Shown here one piece after another: positions 27,782 through 36,380 of a stretch of 64,000 nt of DNA. The notes under the pieces are model-generated. The model did not search any database and was not told the DNA's origin. It saw only the letters and a program-made list of their open reading frames with translations. The translations under genes and the position numbers were made by a program. Within the stretch, counting starts at the first letter, position 1. Each line of letters starts with the position of its first letter. Location: NCBI GenBank assembly GCA_029556615.1, contig JAKQDD010000236.1, forward strand, positions 124,001-188,000, in the 5' to 3' direction. Origin of the DNA: Verrucomicrobiota bacterium (lineage in GTDB: Bacteria > Verrucomicrobiota > Verrucomicrobiia > Limisphaerales > J093).

Positions 27782-29265
27782 TGAAGACGACCATCACTCT
27801 CCTCACCGCCCTGCTGCTCGCGCCGCTGGCCGCGTTGCCGGCTGCCGACGGCCCGCGCCCGAATGTCCTCATGATCATCGCGGACGACTTGAACGATTGG
27901 ATCGGTTGTTTGCAGGGGCATCCGGATGTGAAGACGCCGAACCTGGACCGCCTGGCGAAGCGCGGATTGCTCTTCGCGAACGCGCATTGTGCCGCGCCCG
28001 TCTGCAACCCTTCGCGCGTGGCCACGTTCACCGGACGGCGACCAAGCAGCAGCGGCGTCTATGGCAACGACACGGTTTGGCACGAGGCCTTGCCCGGTGT
28101 GGCGACGATTCCGCAGCACCTCAAGGCGAACGGCTACCACGTGGCGGGCGGCGGCAAGGTCTATCATCACCCGCCGGGTTTCAATCGCCGCAGCGACTGG
28201 ACCGAGTATTTCGACCAGGTGTTCGACGGGCATTACCAGGCGCAGTGGGCCCGAGGCGAGAAGCCGAAACACTTCACGTGGCCGGCAGGTTTTCCGCTGA
28301 ATCAATTGCCCCGGGTGAAGGCGCTCACCCCGCCGCCAGTCAACCCCAACGAATTTGACTGGGGCGAATTCGACAAGAGCGACTCGGAGATGGGCGACGG
28401 CCAGATGGTCGAATGGGCCGCGAAGTTTCTCAAGCAGCCACCCCGCCAGCCGTTTTTTCTCGCCGCTGGCATCTACCGTCCGCACGTGCCGTGGTATGCC
28501 CCGCGCAAGTATTTCGAGATGTATCCGGCCAACCGCGTGACGCCACCGCCATTCAAGGCCGATGACCTCGAGGATCTGCCGCCCGCCGGGAAGGAGATGG
28601 CCGCGTTCCGGGCTGAGGACCTCGAACTGGTCCGGCAGGCGGGCCAATACGAGCGAATCCTCCAAGCCTATCTGGCGAACGTCACTTTTTGCGACGCGCT
28701 TGTCGGCCGGCTGCTCGATGCGTTGGACGCCAGCCCCGCCGCCAGGAACACCATCATCGTCTTCTGGTCCGACAACGGTTTTCATCTCGGCGAGAAGCAG
28801 CATCTGCACAAGTTCACGCTTTGGGATCGGTCCACGCGCCTGCCGTTCATTGTCGTGGCTCCCGGCGTGACGCGCGAGCAGGGCCGCACCGAGCGCCCGG
28901 TGAGTTTCGTGGACCTCTTCCCGACCTTGAACGATCTCTGCGGCCTGCCGTCGGTCGCGAACCTCGACGGCGTCAGCCTCGTGCCGTTGCTCAAAGACCC
29001 GCAACGCGAGTGGGAACAACCCGCGCTGACCACGCACGGTCCCGGCAACCACGCCCTCTGCAACGAACGCTGGCGTTACATCCGCTACGCCGACGGCGGC
29101 GAGGAGCTTTACGATCACCAGAACGATCCGAACGAATGGATCAATCTGGCGAGCAAGCTGGAGTTTGCGAGCGTCAAAGCCGAACTGGCGAAATGGCTCC
29201 CGAAAACAGACGCGCCCAACCTCTCGACCAAGGCCAAACGCAACAAGGAAAAGAAGAGCGAATGA
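27778..29265 (+). CDS. Secreted sulfatase (S1, iduronate-2-sulfatase/choline-sulfatase-like)
   Basis: A 495-residue exported sulfatase starting at ATG 27778 in an ATGA overlap (a second ATG follows at once). It has a signal peptide (MKTTITLLTALLLAPLAALPA), metal site NVLMIIADDLNDWIGCLQG, formylglycine motif C76-N-P-S-R80 in APVCNPSRVATFTGRRP, GGGKVYHHPPGF, FFLAAGIYRPHVPWYAP, VFWSDNGFHLGEKQHLHK and FPTLNDLCGLPSV. All catalytic landmarks are intact. The tail is basic (KAKRNKEKKSE). It sits between sialidase-like genes in a tightly coupled operon, which points to a sulfated, sialylated or otherwise acidic glycan as substrate. Confidence 0.9.
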   Translation: MMKTTITLLTALLLAPLAALPAADGPRPNVLMIIADDLNDWIGCLQGHPDVKTPNLDRLAKRGLLFANAHCAAPVCNPSRVATFTGRRPSSSGVYGNDTVWHEALPGVATIPQHLKANGYHVAGGGKVYHHPPGFNRRSDWTEYFDQVFDGHYQAQWARGEKPKHFTWPAGFPLNQLPRVKALTPPPVNPNEFDWGEFDKSDSEMGDGQMVEWAAKFLKQPPRQPFFLAAGIYRPHVPWYAPRKYFEMYPANRVTPPPFKADDLEDLPPAGKEMAAFRAEDLELVRQAGQYERILQAYLANVTFCDALVGRLLDALDASPAARNTIIVFWSDNGFHLGEKQHLHKFTLWDRSTRLPFIVVAPGVTREQGRTERPVSFVDLFPTLNDLCGLPSVANLDGVSLVPLLKDPQREWEQPALTTHGPGNHALCNERWRYIRYADGGEELYDHQNDPNEWINLASKLEFASVKAELAKWLPKTDAPNLSTKAKRNKEKKSE

Positions 29266-30458
29266 ACCCCAGCATCAAGACGGTCTTTCACGCATTCACC
29301 GCGTTGTTGCTGGCGCCTCTATTCCCGGCAGTCAGCAACGCGCAGAGCGCCACGCACCAAGGCGATGTCACCGCCGTCACGGTGATCCGCCGGGTTGAGC
29401 AGCATCCGCAGGCAGGGCGGTTGTGGCAGCCTTTCATCATTCAAGGCGAGAAGAGAAAGCAACTCATCGTGGCCTTCGGCGCCATGGCCCATGGCAAGAA
29501 GGACATGGGCGACATCCTCGCCAGCCTCTCCCGGGACGACGGCCAGACCTGGGAAACGCCGGTTGCCATCTTCGATCACAACCAGCGCCAGGGCGCGATC
29601 CAGTTCGCCTACGCCAACCCGGTCCTATACCGCGCGCCGGGGCAGGATGTGATCTGGTGCTTTGCGATGCGGTGTCCGATCGCCTTTGACAACAGCGAGG
29701 AGTCGCAGTTGGTGGGCGCCTTCAGCGCCGATGGCGGACGCTCATGGACGCCGGTCGAGATGGCCATGCACTACACGGGGCCGCTCATTCTCAACGCCGG
29801 CATCGTGGAGGCGGAGTTTAACGGCCAGAGGCGATTTCTCCTGCCCGCACACCGCAACACGCTGCAAAAAGACCCGCGCGGCTCGCGCGACCATTTCATC
29901 CTGAGCAGCACCAGCCTGCTGGAGTGGAAACTCGATGCGTTCATTCCGCAGCCGACGAACGCCGGCGTCTTCTTGCACGAGGGCAACCTCGCTGCCGGCG
30001 ACGCGCCCGGCGAGCTCAAGATCGTCATGCGCACCGCCAACTACGATCAGGACGAGCTCACCACCGAGCCGCCGCGCGCCTACTCCAGCGTCAGCAAGGA
30101 CGGCGGCCGGACCTGGAGTGTGGCGAGGGAAGAACCGGACTTGCATAACGCCAAATCGAAAGGCTTCTTCGGTCGCGCCGCGAACGGCACGCATATCTAC
30201 GTTTACAACGACGGCCCGGCCCAGCGGGACAAGACGCCTGAGTTTCCGAACGGCGGACGAATGTCATTGCGTTACAAGACCAAGCCGCCCGGCGGCGCGT
30301 GGAGCGCGCAGAAGACCTTTTTCGACGCCGGCATCAAGAATTCCTATCCCACGCTCATCGAGGTCGCCCCGGGGGAATTTCGGGCGGTGTGGGACAGTGG
30401 CACCGCCGACACGCCACGGACCCATATTCACTTTGGCAAACTCACGCTCAAGCCATGA
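29262..30458 (+). CDS. Secreted sialidase-like BNR-repeat protein
   Basis: A 398-residue protein starting at ATG 29262 (ATGA overlap with the sulfatase). It has a signal peptide (TVFHAFTALLLAPLFPAVSNA) and Asp-boxes SRDDGQTW, SADGGRSW and SKDGGRTW. Strands such as NSYPTLIEVAPGEFRAVWDS are typical of the last blade of sialidase-fold propellers. The arginine motif is not the classic F/YRIP, so it may be a sialidase or a related glycosidase or lyase of the same fold. It is part of the coupled operon leading into the aldolase (next ATGA at 30455). Confidence 0.7.
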   Translation: MNPSIKTVFHAFTALLLAPLFPAVSNAQSATHQGDVTAVTVIRRVEQHPQAGRLWQPFIIQGEKRKQLIVAFGAMAHGKKDMGDILASLSRDDGQTWETPVAIFDHNQRQGAIQFAYANPVLYRAPGQDVIWCFAMRCPIAFDNSEESQLVGAFSADGGRSWTPVEMAMHYTGPLILNAGIVEAEFNGQRRFLLPAHRNTLQKDPRGSRDHFILSSTSLLEWKLDAFIPQPTNAGVFLHEGNLAAGDAPGELKIVMRTANYDQDELTTEPPRAYSSVSKDGGRTWSVAREEPDLHNAKSKGFFGRAANGTHIYVYNDGPAQRDKTPEFPNGGRMSLRYKTKPPGGAWSAQKTFFDAGIKNSYPTLIEVAPGEFRAVWDSGTADTPRTHIHFGKLTLKP

Positions 30459-31270
30459 ACGCAACGCAACTACGTCAACAACTGCGCGCCGGGAAAACGG
30501 TGATCGGCACGCTCATCGTTTCCCCTTCACCTCGCTGGCCCGAGGCGGTGCGGAGCTGCGGGCTGGATTTCGTCTTCATTGACACCGAGCACATCGCGCT
30601 CGACCGCGCCCAGTTGAGCTGGATGTGCCAGGCCTACGCGGCGCTGGGGTTGCCACCGATAGTCCGCATTCCATCGCCCGACCCTTACGCGGCCGCGATG
30701 GCTCTGGATGGTGGCGCGGCGGGTATCGTGGCGCCGTATGTCGAAACCGCCGGGCAAGTGCAGGCGCTGCGCGGCGCGGTCAAGCTGCGGCCCATCAAGG
30801 GGCGGCGACTTCAGGAAATGCTCCAGGGCAATCCCGTCGAGCCGGAACTCGACACCTACCTCAGGAACGGCGCCAACGACCGGCTGCTGATCGTCAACAT
30901 CGAAAGCGCTCCGGCCATCCAGGCGTTGAATGAGATCCTGGCCGTGCCCGGTTTGGACGCGGTGCTGATCGGCCCGCACGATCTCTCCTGCAACCTCGGG
31001 GTGCCGGAGCGCTACGACCATCGTGACTTCCTTGGCGCCTGTGAAACGATCTTCATCAAAGCGCGAGCGGCGGGGGTGGGCGCGGGCATTCATTTCTGGG
31101 GCGAGATCGAGCAGCAGACGCGGTTCCTCAGACTCGGGGCCAACTTGCTCATTCATAGTTCGGACATCACGCTGTTCAAGAAACATCTCGAAGCGGATTT
31201 GCAGGCCATCCGGCAGGCCGCCGGTCTGGCGAAGGAAACCCGGGGCGTGCGCGCGGAAATCAACATTTGA
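30455..31270 (+). CDS. HpcH/HpaI-family class II aldolase
   Basis: A 271-residue cytoplasmic enzyme starting in an ATGA overlap. It carries HpcH/HpaI wording: LRAGKTVIGTLIVSPSPRW, GLDFVFIDTEHIALDR, PPIVRIPSPDPYAAAMALD, GAAGIVAPYVETAGQV, VNIESAPAIQALNEI and DAVLIGPHDLSCNLG. Members cleave 2-keto-3-deoxy acids (RhmA-, GarL- or HpaI-type) to pyruvate and an aldehyde with a divalent metal. With a glycosidase/sulfatase operon upstream and a hydroxyacid dehydrogenase downstream, it probably handles a keto-deoxy sugar acid. The exact substrate cannot be fixed. Confidence 0.85.
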   Translation: MNATQLRQQLRAGKTVIGTLIVSPSPRWPEAVRSCGLDFVFIDTEHIALDRAQLSWMCQAYAALGLPPIVRIPSPDPYAAAMALDGGAAGIVAPYVETAGQVQALRGAVKLRPIKGRRLQEMLQGNPVEPELDTYLRNGANDRLLIVNIESAPAIQALNEILAVPGLDAVLIGPHDLSCNLGVPERYDHRDFLGACETIFIKARAAGVGAGIHFWGEIEQQTRFLRLGANLLIHSSDITLFKKHLEADLQAIRQAAGLAKETRGVRAEINI

Positions 31271-31334
31271 GCCATCCATCTGCGTTCAGGGGCCAAACGA
31301 CCAAACGGCACCCTGTCAGTCAAAGCAGCCCATC

Positions 31335-32288
31335 ATGCGCATCGTAGTGTTGGACGGTCACACGTTGAACCCCGGCGACGTGAGCTGGGACGGTTTGCAG
31401 GCGCTGGGCGACTGTGTCGTTTACGACCGCACGCCGCCGGCGCAAGTCGTCGCGCGCGCCCGCGAGGCGGAGATCGTGTTCACCAACAAGACGGTGCTCG
31501 ACGCCGTCACACTCCGGGCGCTGCCCATGCTCCGTTACATCGGCGTACTGGCCACCGGCTACAATGTCGTGGACGTGCGCGCGGCGCGCGAGCGCAACGT
31601 GTTGGTCACGAACATTCCGACCTATGGCACGCGCTCGGTGGCGCAGCACGTGTTCGCGTTGCTGTTGGAATTGACCCAGCACGTGGGGCATCACGCGGAC
31701 ACGGTTCGTGACGGGCGCTGGTCCACCTCCCCGGATTTCTGTTACTGGGATCATCCCTTGATCGAGCTGGAAGGGTTGACGATGGGCATCGTGGGTTTCG
31801 GCCGCATCGGTCAGGCAGTGGCCACGCTGGCTTTGGCGTTCGGCATGAAAGTCCTCGCGTATGACCTTCAACCGCCACCGGTTCTGCCGCCGGGCGTGCG
31901 GCTGGCGGACCTCGACGCGGTGTTTGCCCAAAGCGACGTCATCAGCCTGCATTGTCCGCTCACCGCCGAAAACCAGGGGCTGTTGAATGCCCGGCGACTC
32001 GGGACGATGAAACGGTCGGCTTTCCTCATCAACACCAGTCGCGGCCCCCTCATCAACGAAGCGGATCTCGCGGCTGCGCTGAACGCCGGCCGGATCGCCG
32101 GCGCGGGGTTGGACGTGCTGGCCGTCGAACCGCCGCGGGCCGACAATCGGCTGTTGACAGCCAAGAACTGTCTCATCACACCACACATTGCCTGGGCCAC
32201 GCATTCGGCCCGGCTGCGCTTGATGCAGATCGCCGTCGAGAACCTGCGCGCCTTCCTCGCCGGCCAACCGGTCAACGTGGTGAACTGA
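31335..32288 (+). CDS. D-2-hydroxyacid dehydrogenase (hydroxypyruvate/glyoxylate reductase type)
   Basis: A 317-residue NAD(P)H-dependent enzyme with the Rossmann motif GFGRIG (154-159) and the catalytic triad Arg236 (NTSRGPL), Glu265 (DVLAVEPP) and His284 (ITPHIAWAT). The substrate loop VLATGYNVVDV and DVISLHCPLT are standard for the glycerate dehydrogenase group. It follows the aldolase by 64 bases, which contain only a short direct repeat (CCAAACGA/CCAAACGG). A role in reducing the 2-keto acid or aldehyde-derived product of the aldolase, or hydroxypyruvate, is plausible. It closes the catabolic operon. Confidence 0.88.
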   Translation: MRIVVLDGHTLNPGDVSWDGLQALGDCVVYDRTPPAQVVARAREAEIVFTNKTVLDAVTLRALPMLRYIGVLATGYNVVDVRAARERNVLVTNIPTYGTRSVAQHVFALLLELTQHVGHHADTVRDGRWSTSPDFCYWDHPLIELEGLTMGIVGFGRIGQAVATLALAFGMKVLAYDLQPPPVLPPGVRLADLDAVFAQSDVISLHCPLTAENQGLLNARRLGTMKRSAFLINTSRGPLINEADLAAALNAGRIAGAGLDVLAVEPPRADNRLLTAKNCLITPHIAWATHSARLRLMQIAVENLRAFLAGQPVNVVN

Positions 32289-32405
32289 GGCGCTGATAAC
32301 TCCCGAGCCTGCGAAGCCGAACTGCTGCTGCCGGCCGGCGTCGCCTCGCCGATCCCGGCACTGGCGCCCGATGATCCGACGGGTTGGAAACGCTGCCGTC
32401 TGCCC

Positions 32406-32606
32406 TCAGGCGGCGGGCGCTTCGACATACTTGTTTGTGGTGTCCCATGTCGTTGGGACTCCAAGGCTCTTCGAGTTTTGGGCCACGCCGCCGCCGCCAG
32501 GCCCGCGAAGCTGCGGCCATGCGCTCCCGCCCCCGGCAGACGCCGACACCGGAATTCCCCCCGCCAGGAATCCGGCACAGATACGGCGTATCGCTTCGTT
32601 TCTCAT
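32406..32606 (-). pseudogene. PQQ-type beta-propeller protein, N-terminal stub
   Basis: From ATG 32606 leftward the frame gives a short leader (MRNEAIRRICAGFLAGGIPV) and AWPQLRGPGGGGVAQNSKSL, then GVPTTWDTTNKYV. This is the usual opening of secreted PQQ-like (BamB-like) propeller proteins, with WPQWRGP and LPTTW-type wording. Only 66 codons remain before a stop, so the propeller is absent. The rest of the 32289-32837 gap, apart from the inverted repeat listed separately, shows no gene. Confidence 0.55.
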
Positions 32607-32681
32607 CGTGGCCCCGCAGTTACAAGTTCTCCTGCTCATTAAGGCTCTGTGCAAGCAATAGCTCCGGTTCTGCTGGAGGGG

Positions 32682-32763
32682 ATTGGGCTCGTTGGCGAGG
32701 TTCGACGAAGGAGCAAAGCCTTGACCTCTGTGACTGAGGAGCAACGGCGCCAGCGAGCCCAAT
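32682..32763. repeat. 16-bp inverted repeat with a 50-bp spacer
   Basis: ATTGGGCTCGTTGGCG (32682-32697) and CGCCAGCGAGCCCAAT (32748-32763) are inverted copies with one mismatch. The inner GAGGT/ACCTC can extend pairing. The pair lies between the end of the ABC ATPase gene and the PQQ stub, in a region with no intact gene. It may be a mini-element with short terminal repeats or a long-range hairpin. No T-run is present, so it does not look like an intrinsic terminator. Confidence 0.5.
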
Positions 32764-32837
32764 CATGGCCACGGGTGTGGTGGGGGCGAGGGAGGCCGAT
32801 CTGGGGCACGCGATGGGAGAAGCTCAGGAGTGAATTG

Positions 32838-33932
32838 TCAACCATTTAGATGCGACCCCATTGCCTCGATTGGCCGGGGGGTGGCGGGGAGGACGAGGAT
32901 GTTTTCGGGGGTGACGTGGAGGGCGAGCTGGGCGTCCCGGGTGCGGATCTCGAGGGGATTGGCTTCGATGGCCTTGAAGGTGAGGCCGGGGGCGGCTTCG
33001 AGGAGGTACTGTTCGACTTCGCCGAGGTAGGTGACCTGCAGGATGCGGGTGTTCCAGCAGTTGACGGGGGCGGGGCCGATGCTGACGGCTTCGGGGCGGA
33101 AGCCGATCCAGACGGGCTGGCCGTTATCGAGGCCGGGTCGGGGCAGGGCTTGAACCGGGCCGCAGGCGGTAGCGACGCTGAGGGCTTTGGGGTCCTGACG
33201 GGCGACGGTGCCGGGGAGCCAGTTGGTTTCGCCGATGAAATCGGCGACGAACCGGCTGGCGGGGTTTCGGTAGATGTCGCGTGGGGATCCGACCTGTTCG
33301 ATGCGGCCATCGCGCATGACGGCCATGCGGGTGGCGAGGGAGAGGGATTCCTTTTGATCGTGGGTCACGTAGATGGACGTGATGCGGGTCTGCTGATGGA
33401 TCTGGCGGATTTCATCCCGCATTTCGAGGCGGAGCTTGGCGTCCAGGTTGGAGAGCGGTTCGTCGAGGAGAAGGACATCGGGCTCGACCACGAGCGCGCG
33501 GGCGAGGGCCACGCGCTGCTGTTGTCCGCCGGAGAGTTGCGTGGGGGACCGATCCCGGTAGTCGGCCATCTGGACGGTTTCGAGAGCGCGCTGGACGCGG
33601 CGTTCCCGCTCGGTGCGCGGGAGTTTCCGGACTTCGAGTCCGTAGGCGACGTTGTCGGCGACGGTGAGGTGGGGCCAGAGGGCGTAGTTTTGGAACACCA
33701 TGCCGGTGTTGCGGTGGTGTGGGGGGACGCCGTTCATGCGGCGGTCGCCGAAGTGGATTTCGCCGGTGTCCGGCTGGTAGAATCCGGCGATGAGTCGGAG
33801 CAGGGTGGTCTTGCCGCAGCCGGAGGGTCCCAGGAGGAAGAACATCTCGCCGTCGTGGATCTCGAGGGTGATGTCGGACAGGACCGGCGTGGGGCCGAAG
33901 GATTTCCCGACGGCTTTGAGGGAGATGTTCAT
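32838..33932 (-). CDS. ABC transporter ATP-binding protein (iron(III)/polyamine-type, with TOBE domain)
   Basis: A 364-residue nucleotide-binding subunit: Walker A GPSGCGKT (35-42), Q-loop MVFQNYALWPHLTV, signature LSGGQ (133-137), Walker B VLLLDEP (153-159) and H-loop YVTHDQ. A C-terminal TOBE-like region follows (GFRPEAVSIG, VTYLGEVEQYLLEAAPG). This layout is that of FbpC/PotA-type importers. Its ATG overlaps the stop of the binding-protein gene (ATGA), so the two are coupled. No permease gene lies between or beside them, so the membrane channel must be elsewhere or has been lost. Confidence 0.9.
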   Translation of the reverse strand: MNISLKAVGKSFGPTPVLSDITLEIHDGEMFFLLGPSGCGKTTLLRLIAGFYQPDTGEIHFGDRRMNGVPPHHRNTGMVFQNYALWPHLTVADNVAYGLEVRKLPRTERERRVQRALETVQMADYRDRSPTQLSGGQQQRVALARALVVEPDVLLLDEPLSNLDAKLRLEMRDEIRQIHQQTRITSIYVTHDQKESLSLATRMAVMRDGRIEQVGSPRDIYRNPASRFVADFIGETNWLPGTVARQDPKALSVATACGPVQALPRPGLDNGQPVWIGFRPEAVSIGPAPVNCWNTRILQVTYLGEVEQYLLEAAPGLTFKAIEANPLEIRTRDAQLALHVTPENILVLPATPRPIEAMGSHLNG

Positions 33933-35299
33933 GGGGCGAGAGCGAGGGTGAGCTTGCGGTATTTCTGCTGCGCCCAGGTTTGCCATTCGAGCCTGGTTCG
34001 GTTCCGGAGGGCGGGGTCTTTCCAGGGCGTCTGGGCGAGGGTGCGGGCCTCGTTTTCGCCGAGGGGGACGCTGCCGTACGCGGCGCGTTCGGGGGCGGGG
34101 AGGCCGCGGCGGACGAGGGCTCGCCAGGCGGCTTCGAGCTCGGCATGGGTGTCGACCAGGAGGGCTCCGGCGAGAGCGGCGACGACTTCGCGGCGTTCCC
34201 GGGCGACGTGAGCGGAGTAGTTGAACGCACGCGGCAGGTCGAAGGGGGAATAGGCGATGTTGCTGACCTCGCGATAGCGCCGGTAGAAATCGGGGCGGAC
34301 GGACATTCGTTCGATCGAGAACTGCTGGGCGCCCTCGGGATGGCCTCGGGGCAGGAACCAGAGCTTTTGTCCGGGTTCGCCGAGGACGAACTCGAGGAAC
34401 CGTCGGGCGATGGGGAGATGGGGTGCGCCTTTGAGGATGCATATGCCGTCCGGGCTGACGGCGGTAAAATCCTCGGGAAGGACGAACGTCATGTTGGTGC
34501 GGCCGGCGACGGCCACCTGGGTGAAGCCATAGAAATCGATGGCGAAACCGCAAGCGACCTCGCCCAGGGTGATTTCCTTGGCGGTGGTGGAGGAGAGGCG
34601 GTCGAATTTGCGGACGTTCCCGGCGATTTCGGTGAGGACGCGCCAGCCCTGTTCCCAGCCGTAGGCTTGGAGGAAGGCTTCGAACATGTTGTTCATGGTA
34701 CCGCTATTGCGGGGGTCGCCGGCGCCCACCCAGCCCAGGAGACGGGGATCGGCCAGTTGCTCCCAACGGGTGATCTGAGGGAGGCCGCATCGGGCTTGAA
34801 CCCGGGTGTTTTGCAGGATGCCGAAGCTCGACAGTGCGGCGCCGTACCACTGGTATTGGGGATCGTAGAGCTCGACTCCGTTGGCGGACTGGGGAATGGC
34901 GCCCAGGATGTCCTGCGGCAGCCGGTAAGGCTCGGTGAGTTGCCGGTCGGCCAGCAGGAGGTAGGGCTCGGGTCCGCCGCCAAAGAAGCAATCGATGCCG
35001 ATGCCCTTGGGTTTGCCGGCGAATTCGGATTGGACGAACTTGAGGGCGTCGGCGGTTCCGCCCAGGTCCCGCCACTCGACGGTTGCGGGCTCGCGGAACG
35101 TGGATTGGTGCCAGGCACGAAAGGCGCGACCGAACTCATGGCGGATCGAGCTGGCGTGGGGGGAGATGACGACGACGGTGGGTTCAGCGCATGGCGCCTG
35201 GGGGTCAAGGCTGGCGGCCAGGAGCAGGAAGGCGGCTCTCCAGGGCAGGCTTTTCCGCGAGCTCGTTTGGCATCCGCACGCGGTGGGGTTTCCGTTCAT
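33929..35299 (-). CDS. ABC transporter substrate-binding protein (FbpA/PotD-like)
   Basis: A 456-residue periplasmic binding protein with a signal (SLPWRAAFLLLAASLDPQA). Fold wording of the family II extracellular solute-binding proteins is seen in TVVVISPHASSIRHEFGRAF, GIDCFFGGGPEPYLLLADR, WYGAALSSFGILQNTRV, WEQLADPRLLGWVGAGDPRN and CGFAIDFYGFTQVAVAG. The ligand could be ferric iron, a polyamine or another small solute. It is longer than usual, with a C-terminal helical extension (VARERREVVAALAGALL ... ALAP). It lies 16 bases after htpX and is coupled to the ATPase. Confidence 0.8.
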   Translation of the reverse strand: MNGNPTACGCQTSSRKSLPWRAAFLLLAASLDPQAPCAEPTVVVISPHASSIRHEFGRAFRAWHQSTFREPATVEWRDLGGTADALKFVQSEFAGKPKGIGIDCFFGGGPEPYLLLADRQLTEPYRLPQDILGAIPQSANGVELYDPQYQWYGAALSSFGILQNTRVQARCGLPQITRWEQLADPRLLGWVGAGDPRNSGTMNNMFEAFLQAYGWEQGWRVLTEIAGNVRKFDRLSSTTAKEITLGEVACGFAIDFYGFTQVAVAGRTNMTFVLPEDFTAVSPDGICILKGAPHLPIARRFLEFVLGEPGQKLWFLPRGHPEGAQQFSIERMSVRPDFYRRYREVSNIAYSPFDLPRAFNYSAHVARERREVVAALAGALLVDTHAELEAAWRALVRRGLPAPERAAYGSVPLGENEARTLAQTPWKDPALRNRTRLEWQTWAQQKYRKLTLALAP

Positions 35300-35315
35300 G
35301 CCGATGCCGTGGCGG

Positions 35316-36236
35316 TCAGGAAATACGTTCCAGGGCGGCGATGCGGTTGGCGAGGGGCGGGTGGGTGCTGAAGAGGAGGCGGAGGAGGCCTCCGCCTTGT
35401 CCGTGGATCTTGAGCGTGTCGAAGGCGCCGGCCTGTTTGGGCGCGGGCCGCATGCGGGCGCTCAACTCCTGGAGGGCGCGCAGCGCGGCGATCATGTTTT
35501 CGCGACCGCCGTACTCGGCGCCGCCGGCGTCGGCCCGGTACTCACGCCAGCGGGAGAACCAGCAGGTCACGATGGCTCCCAGGAGCGAGAAGACGATCTC
35601 GAACACCATGATGAGGGCGTAATGGAGGAAGAAGCTGGGGCTGTCGTCCTCGTCGTCGCCCCGGCGGAGGAGGTTAGCGACGGCGAAAGCGGCGATGCGG
35701 GCGAAGAACATGACGAAGGCATTGATCACGCCCTGGATGAGGGTCATGGTGACCATGTCGCCATTGGCGATGTGGGCGATTTCGTGGGCCAGGACGCCGC
35801 GGATTTCGCGGCGGTCCATTTGTTGGAGGAGGCCGGTCGAGACTGCGACGAGCGCGCGCGAGCGGGTTGGGCCGGTGGCGAACGCGTTGGGATCCGGGGA
35901 ATTGTAGACTCCGACCTCGGGCATGACGGGCAGGCCGGCGCGCTGGGCCAGTTCGTGGACGGTCTGGACGAGGATTCGAGCCGAGGCGTCGGGAGCATCG
36001 GGCGGGATCACTTGGACGCCCACCATCCACTTGGCCATGAGGCGGGAGAGCGCCAGGGAAACGAACGCGCCGATCATCCCGTAAGCGAAGCAGAAGATGA
36101 GGAGCGTTTGGTAGTTGCGGGAACCGAGGCGGTGGTTGACGCCCAGCAAGCTGAGCACGAGAGATAACGTCAACAACACCAAGAGGTTGACGGTGAGAAA
36201 CAACACCACACGTTTGGCCATTCCTGCGATCTTCAT
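35316..36236 (-). CDS. htpX: HtpX membrane zinc metalloprotease
   Basis: A 306-residue inner-membrane protease. It has two N-terminal transmembrane helices (RVVLFLTVNLLVLLTLSLVL; LLIFCFAYGMIGAFVSLAL), the zinc motif HEIAH at 151-155 preceded by REIRGVLA, two more membrane segments, and the third-ligand region WREYRADAGGAEY. FSTHPPLANRIAAL closes the protein, as in classic HtpX. It degrades misfolded membrane proteins. It is upstream of the ABC pair on the same strand but has no obvious functional link to it. Confidence 0.95.
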   Translation of the reverse strand: MKIAGMAKRVVLFLTVNLLVLLTLSLVLSLLGVNHRLGSRNYQTLLIFCFAYGMIGAFVSLALSRLMAKWMVGVQVIPPDAPDASARILVQTVHELAQRAGLPVMPEVGVYNSPDPNAFATGPTRSRALVAVSTGLLQQMDRREIRGVLAHEIAHIANGDMVTMTLIQGVINAFVMFFARIAAFAVANLLRRGDDEDDSPSFFLHYALIMVFEIVFSLLGAIVTCWFSRWREYRADAGGAEYGGRENMIAALRALQELSARMRPAPKQAGAFDTLKIHGQGGGLLRLLFSTHPPLANRIAALERIS

Positions 36237-36380
36237 AGGTCAAGCGTTTCCATCGTTGTTGTTCAGCCCGCGGACGGTCCCAGCTCCGCTACTGACGGAT
36301 CCCGGTCCAGCCGCCGGATCGGCGTCCAAGATGGATGCAAGAGGTTCCGTGCGCAAGTGGAAGTGGTGGGCCCAAATCCT

